From NCBI GenBank assembly GCA_950059165.1, contig CATLUC010000024.1, positions 1 through 8,739 on the forward strand: a stretch of 8,739 bases of DNA, in the 5' to 3' direction. The notes under the pieces are model-generated. The model worked only from the letters and a program-made list of their open reading frames with translations, did not search any database and had not been told where the DNA came from. The position numbers were made by a program, and so were the translations under genes. Source of the DNA: an uncultured Clostridium sp. Lineage in GTDB: Bacteria > Bacillota > Clostridia > TANB77 > CAG-508. How positions within the stretch are numbered: the first letter of the stretch is position 1; the number at the start of each line of letters is the position of its first letter. Positions 1 to 7,080 of the stretch are shown here, in pieces.

Positions 1-1
1 T

Positions 2-7
2 AAGGAG
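2..7 (+). promoter_or_regulatory. Ribosome binding site of the GLUG protein
   Basis: AAGGAG lies nine bases before the ATG at 17 and fixes this start. The TAA at 1-3 could be the end of an upstream gene, but nothing else of it is in the window. Confidence 0.7.
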
Positions 8-16
8 AAAATAGGT

Positions 17-1454
17 ATGGAAGTAAAAAATATAAAAGGAATTACACTAATTGCTCTAGTAATCACGATAATAGTGTTGCTAATACTTGCTGGAGTAACA
101 ATTGCGACTTTGACAGGAGAAAATGGGATTTTGAACAAAGCAGAAATATCTAAAGTTACAACAGAAGAAGAAACTGCTAAAGAAAAACTAAACTTGATAT
201 TAACAGAATTGGGAATAGATAAGAAAACAGATAGTAAATATAATGAAAATGAATTTATTGATGATAGAATAAATAAAAACCAAATGACAGTTTTAGAAAA
301 CGATATGATATTAGTTGATGGATGGGTGTTTTTAATAGATAGAACAATTCCAACTATAGTAGAAAGTTTAGGAAAAGAAGAACTATTAGATACAATACAA
401 AATTTATATATTTATAATGCCAAGCAATTAGTTAAATTTAGAGATAATGTAAAAAATGGTGAAACATATGAGGGCAAAGTAGTTACAGTAAAAAATGATA
501 TTGATATGAGTAAAGTATGTTATAAGGTTGATGGAACACCCCAAAATGACGTATCTTGGGAGCCAATACCATCAAATTTTAAAGGAACATTTAATGGTGA
601 TGGACATGAAATAAAAAACCTATATATCAATACTAATAGTGACTTTCAAGGATTATTTAGAAATAATTATGGAATAATAGAAAATTTAGGAATAGATGAG
701 AAGAGTATTATAAAAGGAACAAATCATTCTGGTGCGATTGTTGGTTGCAATATGACAACAGGGATTATAAAAAAATGTTATAATAAAGCAACAGTAATGG
801 CAAGTAGAGATGTTTGGTGTATAACAGGGGGATTAGTAGGACAAAATGAAGGATTAGTAACGATGTGCTATAATGAGGGAAAGGTACAAGCAGAAAGCAA
901 AAATGACTGGGCACAAACTGGTGGGGTTGTAGGACTAAATTATAATAATAGTGAATTGTCAAAGTGCTATAATAAGGGTGAAATAATTTCAATTGCAAAA
1001 GAAAACTGGTCTAATGCAGGTGGTGTAGTTGGAGTTAGTTATGAAAAAGATGTAGTAATTAAAGATTGTTATAATAGAGGAACAATTAGAATGAAAACGA
1101 CAGGATATCAAAGTGATTTAAGAGTAGGTGGAGTTGTTGGAGATATGGCAGAAACTGATTTTTCTAATGCATATAATATAGGGGACATTATAGTAGAGGA
1201 CTCTTTTGGAAGTCATATACAAATTGGAGGAGCTCTTCGGTTGCACACAAAGAAATTCAATAGTTAATAATATTTGGTGTTTAGATAAACATACTAACTG
1301 TATAGGACTTTTACATGGAAATCAAGGAAGCACAACAAATTATGGAGCAAAAAGTTCCGAAGAACTAAAAAATATGACATCAATTTTAGGTAGTGAATGG
1401 AAAGATGATGAAAATAATATAAATGATGGATATCCAATTTTAAGATGGCAATAA
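17..1454 (+). CDS. GLUG-repeat surface protein with prepilin-like N-terminus, read through a +1 frameshift at CGG
   Basis: Residues 1-8 end in Lys-Gly, followed by a hydrophobic segment at about 9-31 starting ITLIALVIT. This is the class III (prepilin/pseudopilin) signal layout, but the usual Glu at mature position 5 is Ala13. After a charged linker, residues 186-407 carry GLUG-type repeats: CYN-like motifs at about 254, 284, 317, 351 and 385, alternating with GGxVG-like motifs at 271, 302, 335, 371 and 404. The start is supported by AAGGAG at 2-7, nine bases upstream. The zero frame reaches CGG at 1238-1240 and then runs nine meaningless residues to a stop at 1265-1267. Skipping one base there continues as GCTQRNSIVNN and ends in GYPILRWQ, a typical end for this kind of protein, giving 478 residues. 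It is probably exported and membrane- or pilus-associated; the repeats suggest surface adhesion. Function is inferred from domain type only. Confidence 0.8.
1235..1241 (+). other. +1 frameshift site CTT-C-GGT in the GLUG gene
   Basis: Zero-frame codons are GGA GGA GCT CTT CGG TTG. Omitting C1238 gives GGA GGA GCT CTT GGT TGC, that is GGALGC, matching the GGxxG pattern of the four preceding repeats. Protein similarity changes frame exactly here. DNA alone cannot tell which base is skipped: omitting G1232 would give GGLFGC, also a good fit. The CGG placement is preferred because the two other frameshifts in the window also sit on CGG. Confidence 0.75.
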
Positions 1455-1489
1455 TTACTGGTTTTTTTATAAAAATAATAAAAAAAGCA

Positions 1490-1518
1490 TTGTAAATGAA
1501 GAAAAAATATGATAGAAT
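1490..1518 (+). promoter_or_regulatory. Promoter of the pheST T-box transcript
   Basis: TTGTAA at 1490-1495 and TAGAAT at 1513-1518 are separated by 17 bases, with an extended -10 TG at 1510-1511. Transcription would start near 1525, just ahead of the first strand of T-box Stem I at about 1536. Confidence 0.65.
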
Positions 1519-1525
1519 ATAAAAA

Positions 1526-1851
1526 GTAAATAACAAAAGTCAATTAAAAAGCAAAGTAAATATATAAAAAAACATATTAAAAGAGAAAATGGTCAAGGCT
1601 GAAAACCATTAATATGCAAATATATTGAAATTTCACTTTTTAGACCTTTTTCTGAAAATAAAAGTAGGAAAAAGCGGTTGAACCGTTAAAACAAAAATGA
1701 GGTTAGAAAAATAATTGCAAATCAAAGACAGAAAACTTAAATTAAAACAAAATAAATACAAAAAAGCAATTATAAAACTAATAAAATTAGGTGGTACCAC
1801 GAAAAACAAAGCCATTTCGTCCTATATAAAATAGGAAGAAATGGCTTTTTT
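1526..1851 (+). promoter_or_regulatory. T-box riboswitch leader, Phe specifier (UUC)
   Basis: This leader senses uncharged tRNA-Phe and controls pheST by antitermination. Stem I can be paired by eye: GTC 1539-1541 with GAC 1643-1645; AAAAAG 1546-1551 with CTTTTT 1636-1641; the loop E motif AGTA at 1555-1558; AATATAT 1559-1565 with ATATATT 1620-1626; CATATT 1573-1578 with AATATG 1611-1616; and AATGGT 1588-1593 with ACCATT 1605-1610. The 3' side of the specifier loop (TGAAATTTCAC) carries TTC at 1632-1634 followed by A, a Phe codon that fits the downstream gene. A small Stem III-like hairpin lies at 1673-1687. The T-box sequence AGGTGGTACCACG is at 1789-1801; its TGGT would pair with an ACCA tRNA end. 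AGG at 1789-1791 can pair with CCT at 1821-1823 to form the antiterminator. Confidence 0.93.
1808..1851 (+). terminator. T-box intrinsic terminator
   Basis: AAAGCCATTTC (1808-1818) pairs with GAAATGGCTTT (1838-1848), and TCCTAT (1820-1825) with ATAGGA (1831-1836). A run of six T follows at 1846-1851. It shares the CCT at 1821-1823 with the antiterminator, so the two structures are mutually exclusive. Confidence 0.93.
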
Positions 1852-1884
1852 GATGATTTTGGGGACAGAGGAAAAAATCATCAA
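1850..1884 (+). repeat. Hairpin with a GGGGACAG loop between the T-box terminator and pheS
   Basis: TTGATGATTTT (1850-1860) is a perfect 11-bp inverted repeat of AAAATCATCAA (1874-1884), around the loop GGGGACAGAGGAA. GATTTTGGGGAC at 1855-1866 differs by one base from GATTTAGGGGAC at 5344-5355, so both may come from one family of small palindromic elements. The hairpin ends about seven bases before the pheS Shine-Dalgarno. Confidence 0.6.
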
Positions 1885-1903
1885 GGAAAGGAAGGAATGT
1901 TCA

Positions 1904-2924
1904 ATGAAAGAAGAAATTGCTAAAATCAAAGAAAATTCAATTAAAGAAATCACAAATTGTAAAGACGAAAAAGAATTAAATGACTTAAAAGTAAAATACT
2001 TAGGAAAAAAAGGAGAACTTACAGTTGTATTAAGAGGAATGGGGAACTTATCACCAGAAGAAAGACCTAAAATTGGAAGTTTGGTAAATCAAGTAAGAGA
2101 TGAACTAGAAATTTTAGTAAAAAATAAAGAAAAAGAATTCAAAAGAAAGGAATTAGAAAAAAAACTAGAAACTGAAAATATAGATGTTACAGAACCAAGC
2201 AAAAAAATCAATTTAGGTTCATTACATCCAATTACACAAATAATAGAAGAAGTAGAAGAAATATTTTTAGGAATGGGTTACAAAATAGCAGATGGTCCAG
2301 AGGTTGAAAAAGCAATTTACAATTTTGACAAATTAAATACACCACCAGACCATCCAGCAAGAGATGTACAAGACACTTTTTATATAACTGATGACATTGT
2401 GCTAAGAAGCCAAACATCACCTGTTCAAGCAAGAGTTATGGAAAACCAAAAGCCACCTATTAAAATTATTTGTCCAGGTGCAGTATATCGTTCAGATAGT
2501 GTAGATGCTACACATTCACCAGTTTTTCATCAAATAGAAGGTTTGGTAGTAGACAAAAACATTGCAATGACAGATTTAAAAGGAACATTAGAGATGTTTG
2601 CTAAAAAATGTTTAGGTGAAAATACAAAAATTAGATTTAGACCACACCATTTTCCATTTACAGAACCAAGTGCTGAAGCAGATGTATCTTGCTTTGTTTG
2701 TGGTGGAAAAGGTTGCAGAGTGTGTAAAGGTGAAGGATGGATTGAGCTGCTTCGGCTGTGGAATGGTACATCCAAATGTTTTAAGAAACTGTGGAATAGA
2801 CCCAGAAGAATATTCAGGTTTTGCTTTTGGATTTGGTGTAGAAAGAATTGCAATGGCAAAATTCGGAATAGAAGATATGAGATTATTATTTGAAAATGAT
2901 GTTAGATTTTTAAAACAATTTTAG
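1904..2924 (+). CDS. pheS: Phenylalanine-tRNA ligase alpha subunit, read through a +1 frameshift at CGG
   Basis: This is the catalytic alpha subunit of the cytoplasmic (alpha-beta)2 enzyme that charges tRNA-Phe. ATG 1904 is preceded by GGAAGGA at seven bases; an in-frame ATG at 1841 lies inside the T-box terminator and is not the start. Residues 1-95 form the N-terminal helical arm. The class II core follows: LRSQTSPVQARVM (about 167-179), CPGAVYRSD, RPHHFPFTEPSAEAD (246-260), a CxxC-x4-CxxC knuckle (C263, C266, C271, C274), then GWIELL. At codon 284 the zero frame reads CGG (2753-2755) and turns to nonsense, stopping at 2893. Skipping the C gives GCGMVHPNVL, motif 3 GFAFGFGVERIAM (R314) and the family ending NDVRFLKQF. 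The corrected protein is 339 residues, close to B. subtilis PheS. The stop TAG overlaps the pheT Shine-Dalgarno. The essential motif 3 is made only if the frame changes. Confidence 0.93.
2750..2756 (+). other. +1 frameshift site CTT-C-GGC in pheS
   Basis: Zero-frame codons are GAG CTG CTT CGG CTG. Skipping C2753 gives GAG CTG CTT GGC TGT GGA ATG, that is ELLGCGM, which matches the conserved GWIE(I/V)LGCGM of PheS without gap or insertion. The CTT P-site codon with a +1 slip resembles the prfB CTT-TGA shift site, but with CGG in place of the stop. I saw no clear Shine-Dalgarno-like stimulator just upstream. Confidence 0.88.
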
Positions 2925-2934
2925 GAGGGATTTT

Positions 2935-5337
2935 ATGAAAGCAAGTATAGAATGGTTAAAAGAGTATACCGATATAGACGTAGATGCTATGGAATTAGGA
3001 GATATCTTAACAATGACAGGTTCTAAAGTAGAAACAATAGAACAAAAAGGAAATGATATTAAAAATGTAGTAGTTGGAAAGATTTTAGAAATTGAAAAGC
3101 ATCCAGATGCTGATAAATTAGTAGTTACAAAAGTAGATGTTGGAACTGAAAAAATACAAATTGTTACAGGAGCAAAAAATATTAAAGAAGGAGATATTGT
3201 GCCAATTGCCAAAGACGATTCAGAGCTTCCAGGTGGAGTTAAAATAAAAAAAGGTAGCTTAAGAGGTGTCGAATCATGTGGAATGATGTGTTCAATAGGT
3301 GAATTAAATATAGGGTTAGCTGATTTCCCAAACCAAATTGAAGATGGCATCATGATTTTAGATAAAAGCCTTGAAAAGGATATTGGAAAAGATATTGTAG
3401 ATGTTTTAAATTTAAAAGAAGATATTATTGATTTTGAAATTACATCAAATAGACCAGATTGCTTCTCTATTGAGGGACTAGGAAGGGAAACAGCAGCTTC
3501 TTTAAATAAGCCATTTAAAAATCCAAGAAAAAGTATTGATGAATTAAATGTAGAAACTAAAGAAGAATTGGAGGGCTTAAAAGTTGATATTGAAGCACCT
3601 GATTTATGCTATAGATATATAGCAAGAATAGTAAAAAATGTAAAAGTTGGTCCATCACCAGAATGGATGGTAAGACGCCTAAAAGCATGTGGCATTAGAA
3701 GTATAAACAATATAGTTGATATTACAAATTATGTTATGCTAGAAATGGGGCAACCAATGCACGCATTTGACATCAATTCAATTGAAGGAAAACATATTAC
3801 TGTAAGGCGTGCAAAAAAAGGTGAGAAAATTACTACACTAGATGAACAAGAAAGGGAATTAGACGAAAATAATCTTGTAATAGCAGATGACAAAAAGGCT
3901 GTAGCAATTGCTGGTGTTATGGGTGGACTAAATTCTGAAATAGAAGAAGATACTACAACTGTTGTATTTGAATCAGCAGTGTTTTATGGTGGAAGTGTAA
4001 GAAAAACTGCTAAAAAAGTGGTATTAAGAACTGAAAGTTCATCTCGTTTTGAAAAAGGATTATCTTCAGAAAATGCCTTAAGAGCTGCAAATAGAGCAGT
4101 AGAACTAGTAGAATTATTAGGAGCAGGGGAAGCTGTTGATGGAAAAATAGATGTTTATCCAACAAAGCAAAAAATTAATAAAATAAAATTAGATGTCCAA
4201 AAAATCAACAATTTATTAGGTACTAATCAGTCAAAACAAGAAATGATCACTATTTTAGAAAAATTAGATATTAAGACCCAAGAAGATACAGTAATTAGCC
4301 CTTATTTTAGAATGGATTTAGAATTTTTAGCAGACATAGCTGAAGAAATTGGACGTTTTTATGGATATGACAAATTAGATTCTACTTTAATTAAGGCAGA
4401 TACAACCTTAGGGATTAGAAACAAAGAGCAAAACATTAAAAAGAAAGTAAGAGATGTGCTAGTAAACAATGGACTTTCAGAGATTTATACATATGGATTT
4501 GTAAGCCAAAAAGATTTAGAAATGTCAAACATTAATGAAGAAACTGTAAAATATGCAATCACAATACAAAATCCATTAAGTGATGAATATAAATTAATGA
4601 GACCAACAACAATTCCAAGTATGATGCAAATACTTGCAACAAATGCAAATAAGAAAAATCAAAATGTAAAATTATTTGATTTATCAAGAAACTATAAAAA
4701 TGTAAAACAAGAAGTTCAAAATGGAGAAGTACCATTGCAAGAAGAGATTTTAACAATTGGTATGTATGGAGAAGATGTGGATTTCTACACACTAAAAGGT
4801 TTATTAGAAAACATACTAGAAGCCATTTCGGTTAATCATTATGAAGTAGAAAAAGAAACAAAAAATACATCTTATCACCCAGGAAGATGTGCAAACATAG
4901 TTATTGGAAAAGATATTGTTGCAACTTTTGGAGAGGTTTACCCAGAAGTATTAGATAATTATATGATTTCAAAAAGAGCTTATTTGTTAGAAGCAAATAT
5001 AACAAAACTTGTAAAATATGCAAAACAAAACAAAAAATATGTAGAAGTACCTAAATTTCCAGCAGTAGAAAGGGATATTGCAGTAATTGTAGATGAAAAA
5101 GTAGAGGTTGGTCAAATTGAAAAAATAGTTACTAAAAAAGCAAAGAAATTACTAGAAAGTATACAATTGTTTGATATTTATCGTAATGAAAAATTAGGGG
5201 AAAATAAAAAAAGTGTGGCATATTCATTAATTTTTAGGGATAAAAATAAAACTTTAAGTGATGAAGAAATTAACCAAATTATGGAAGATATAATTACAGA
5301 ATTAGAAAAACAATTAGGTGCAACTTTAAGAAAATAA
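2935..5337 (+). CDS. pheT: Phenylalanine-tRNA ligase beta subunit
   Basis: This is the large subunit of phenylalanyl-tRNA synthetase; it binds tRNA-Phe and edits mischarged Tyr. The 800 residues are full length for the family. In order: an N-terminal tRNA-binding (EMAP-like) domain at about 40-155 with VVVGKILEIEKHPDADKL; the B3/B4 editing domain at about 210-385 with RRLKACGIRSINNIVDITNYVM and GQPMHAFD; a B5 domain around 405-475; a catalytic-like core with RMDLEFLADIAEEIGRFYGYD; and a C-terminal FDX-ACB anticodon-binding domain at about 707-800 starting PKFPAVERDIAV. AGGAGG at 2923-2928 overlaps the pheS stop, giving a tight two-gene operon under the T-box. The reading frame is intact: it contains no in-frame CGG or CGA, and its only CGG trinucleotide (4829-4831) is split over TCG GTT. 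This fits CGG as the trigger for the frameshifts elsewhere. Confidence 0.97.
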   Translation: MKASIEWLKEYTDIDVDAMELGDILTMTGSKVETIEQKGNDIKNVVVGKILEIEKHPDADKLVVTKVDVGTEKIQIVTGAKNIKEGDIVPIAKDDSELPGGVKIKKGSLRGVESCGMMCSIGELNIGLADFPNQIEDGIMILDKSLEKDIGKDIVDVLNLKEDIIDFEITSNRPDCFSIEGLGRETAASLNKPFKNPRKSIDELNVETKEELEGLKVDIEAPDLCYRYIARIVKNVKVGPSPEWMVRRLKACGIRSINNIVDITNYVMLEMGQPMHAFDINSIEGKHITVRRAKKGEKITTLDEQERELDENNLVIADDKKAVAIAGVMGGLNSEIEEDTTTVVFESAVFYGGSVRKTAKKVVLRTESSSRFEKGLSSENALRAANRAVELVELLGAGEAVDGKIDVYPTKQKINKIKLDVQKINNLLGTNQSKQEMITILEKLDIKTQEDTVISPYFRMDLEFLADIAEEIGRFYGYDKLDSTLIKADTTLGIRNKEQNIKKKVRDVLVNNGLSEIYTYGFVSQKDLEMSNINEETVKYAITIQNPLSDEYKLMRPTTIPSMMQILATNANKKNQNVKLFDLSRNYKNVKQEVQNGEVPLQEEILTIGMYGEDVDFYTLKGLLENILEAISVNHYEVEKETKNTSYHPGRCANIVIGKDIVATFGEVYPEVLDNYMISKRAYLLEANITKLVKYAKQNKKYVEVPKFPAVERDIAVIVDEKVEVGQIEKIVTKKAKKLLESIQLFDIYRNEKLGENKKSVAYSLIFRDKNKTLSDEEINQIMEDIITELEKQLGATLRK

Positions 5338-5343
5338 AATTGT

Positions 5344-5413
5344 GATTTAGGGGACGACCATAATCCTATTAATTTATCAAATAAAAATAGGATTATGGGG
5401 CCGTCCCCAAATC
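5344..5413. repeat. Long palindromic element between pheT and the GH57 gene
   Basis: CCATAATCCTATT (5358-5370) pairs with AATAGGATTATGG (5386-5398), GGGGACG (5350-5356) with CGTCCCC (5402-5408), and GATTT (5344-5348) with AAATC (5409-5413), around a 15-base loop. It starts seven bases after the pheT stop and abuts the GH57 stop codon (5414-5416, minus strand). No T-run follows on either strand, so it is not a textbook terminator, though it could block convergent transcripts. The GGGGAC/GTCCCC ends look like a REP- or MITE-type repeat, related to the hairpin at 1850-1884. Confidence 0.75.
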
Positions 5414-7001
5414 CTATCTATAAATCATATAATCAATATCAGGAAAAACACAATCTTTTTTTGATATGTCTTTCAAAAATTCTTCATCTATTTTATCATC
5501 TTTTATTTGATAGTACAGTTTTGTAAATCTTCCAATATGGTCTTTAATTCGTTTTTTTGCATAATCAACCATAGTACCATTAGTAATTATAAATAGCCAA
5601 TCACTACTTTGTGCTAATAATAGCTCTCTTGCACATTGGTTTAAAGCTTTTTTCTTTAGACCTTTTGCATTAGGGTAAGCCCAAGCAAGTTCGCACATTC
5701 TATCACCTGCAACATGTAAATGTCTATGTGCATAGTCATTAGTTGGGTTTAACCATACTTCACTATAACCATTAGCACCCCAGCTAGAGCGACAAGGCGA
5801 AGATACTTGAATGTTTGGATATTTGTCAATATACTCAGATGGTGTAATAAGTTCAAAATTGCAATCATCATAATATATTCTTTTAAATAAAATGTATAAC
5901 CAATAAGGCCCTTCATACCACCAATGACCATAAAGTTCAGCATCATAAGGACAAAGGATGATAGGTGGTGTTTCCATATAGTTAGATAAATTATCTATTT
6001 GAGAATTTCTGCTATCTAAGAAATGACCTGCTTGTTTTTCAGCAGAATCCATAGCCCACCTAGGATTATAATAATCTTTAAAGTCTGTATCGCCTGTAAT
6101 TCTGTAATATTTAATTCCTGTATGAACTCTAACACCATTATGAGCAATATAAGGTTTTATATAATCATAATCGGCTTCATATCCAATATCACGATAAAAT
6201 TCACGATAGTTGTAATCACCGTGGATATCCATTAATAGAGCTCCAAACTTGCCTAGATGATTCAATGTCACGTCCAAATGCAATAATGCCTTCTGGAGAT
6301 ACAATTGGAGCAAAAGTACCATAAACAGGTGTAGGGTCTGCATATAAAATTCCATGCGATTCTGTAATAATATAGTCAATTCCAAATTCTTTTAAATATT
6401 TGTCTGCTTCTGGTACATAACCACATTCAGGAAGCCAAATACCACGAGGTTTTTTTCCAAAATATCTTTCATAAGTTTGAACTCCAACAGCAATTTGAGC
6501 TTTTACAGTTTTTTCATTTACGTATAATATTGGGAAATAACCATGTGTTGCACCACATGTGATAATTTCCAAAACACCAATATCTTGGAAATGTTTAAAA
6601 GCTTCAATTAAATTACAGTTATAAACATCTTTAAATATATGTAAATCATTTGAATATCTATCTAAGTAATAGTGAGAAAGCTTATTTAATCTTTCATCAC
6701 CAGCAGTTCTTTTTATTTCTTTTTTTGATAATTCAATTAATTGTTTTAAATATTTAATATATTTTCTTTGTAATAATTTGTTATCTAACATAGAAAGTAG
6801 AGGAGGTGTCATAGACATGGTAATTCTAAAGTTGACATTCTCATCTACCAATTTTTGAAAATTTGTTAATAATGGAATATATGTTTCAGAAATTGCTTCA
6901 TATAGCCAAGATTCTTCTAAATAATCGTCACTTTCAGGATGATGAATAAATGGAAGGTGGGCATGAAGTACAAAACTTACATATCCTTTTTTTTCTTGCA
7001 T
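5414..7001 (-). CDS. GH57 1,4-alpha-glucan branching-type enzyme (DUF1957 C-terminus), read through a +1 frameshift at CGG
   Basis: The family transfers or hydrolyses alpha-glucan chains, probably glycogen in the cytoplasm; no signal peptide is seen. GH57 landmarks in order: HAHLPFIHH (13-21), TCGATHGYFPIL (148-159), RGIWLPECGY with nucleophile Glu192, then, after the frame change, CPYDAELYGHWWYEGP with acid/base Asp353, and VWLNPTNDYAHRHLHVA in the C-terminal helical domain. ATG at 7001 has AAAGGAG (7011-7017) nine bases upstream. The zero frame ends in GYPR followed by TGA (6218-6216). Skipping the C of CGG (6221-6219) gives GYPGDYNYREFYRDIGY, the family sequence, for a total of 528 residues, the usual size of this short GH57 branching type. 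The two catalytic residues lie on opposite sides of the shift, so neither fragment could be active alone. It follows the DUF4912 gene. Whether it branches or hydrolyses cannot be decided from sequence. Confidence 0.88.
6218..6224 (-). other. +1 frameshift site CCA-C-GGT in the GH57 gene
   Basis: On the minus strand the codons are GGA TAT CCA CGG TGA. Skipping the C gives GGA TAT CCA GGT GAT TAC, that is GYPGDY, the conserved continuation. Here the zero frame hits a stop straight after CGG, so failure to shift would release a 261-residue fragment. The P-site codon differs from the CTT of the other two sites, so the shared elements are CGG and the +1 Gly codon GGY. Confidence 0.85.
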
Positions 7002-7035
7002 TTTTATATTCTCCTTTGTTTAAATAAGACAATAA

Positions 7036-7080
7036 AGACAGGTCTTAAATGTTTGTATATGAGATAGTTTAGACCTGTTT
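7036..7080 (-). terminator. Hairpin between the DUF4912 and GH57 genes, possible attenuator
   Basis: ACAGGTCT (7038-7045) pairs with AGACCTGT (7071-7078), extended by AAA/TTT past one bulged base, with a loop of roughly 18-25 bases. It lies within 3 bases of the DUF4912 stop codon. On the minus strand it is followed by the moderately T-rich CTTTATTGTCTTATTT, not a clean T-run. It could weaken transcription into GH57 or mark the end of the first transcript. Confidence 0.45.

Noticed and set aside
1206..1454. A separate small gene overlapping the end of the GLUG gene
   Set aside because: It has no ribosome binding site at its start, and its sequence from 1239 is the natural C-terminus of the GLUG protein.
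1461..1490. Terminator of the GLUG gene
   Set aside because: Only a weak all-A/T pairing of a T-run with an A-run and no T-tract after it.
1841..1903. Upstream ATG for pheS at 1841
   Set aside because: It lies inside the T-box terminator stem with no Shine-Dalgarno; ATG 1904 has a strong site and gives the family N-terminus.
1235..6224. Three independent pseudogenes by random decay
   Set aside because: Random indels would not all coincide with the only in-frame CGG codons, all be +1, and all leave a conserved Gly; no other stops or shifts occur in these genes.
5414..6385. An independent second GH57 gene on the minus strand
   Set aside because: The first 55 residues of that frame are out-of-frame shadow of the upstream part. 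Real similarity starts exactly after CGG, so it is the second half of one gene.
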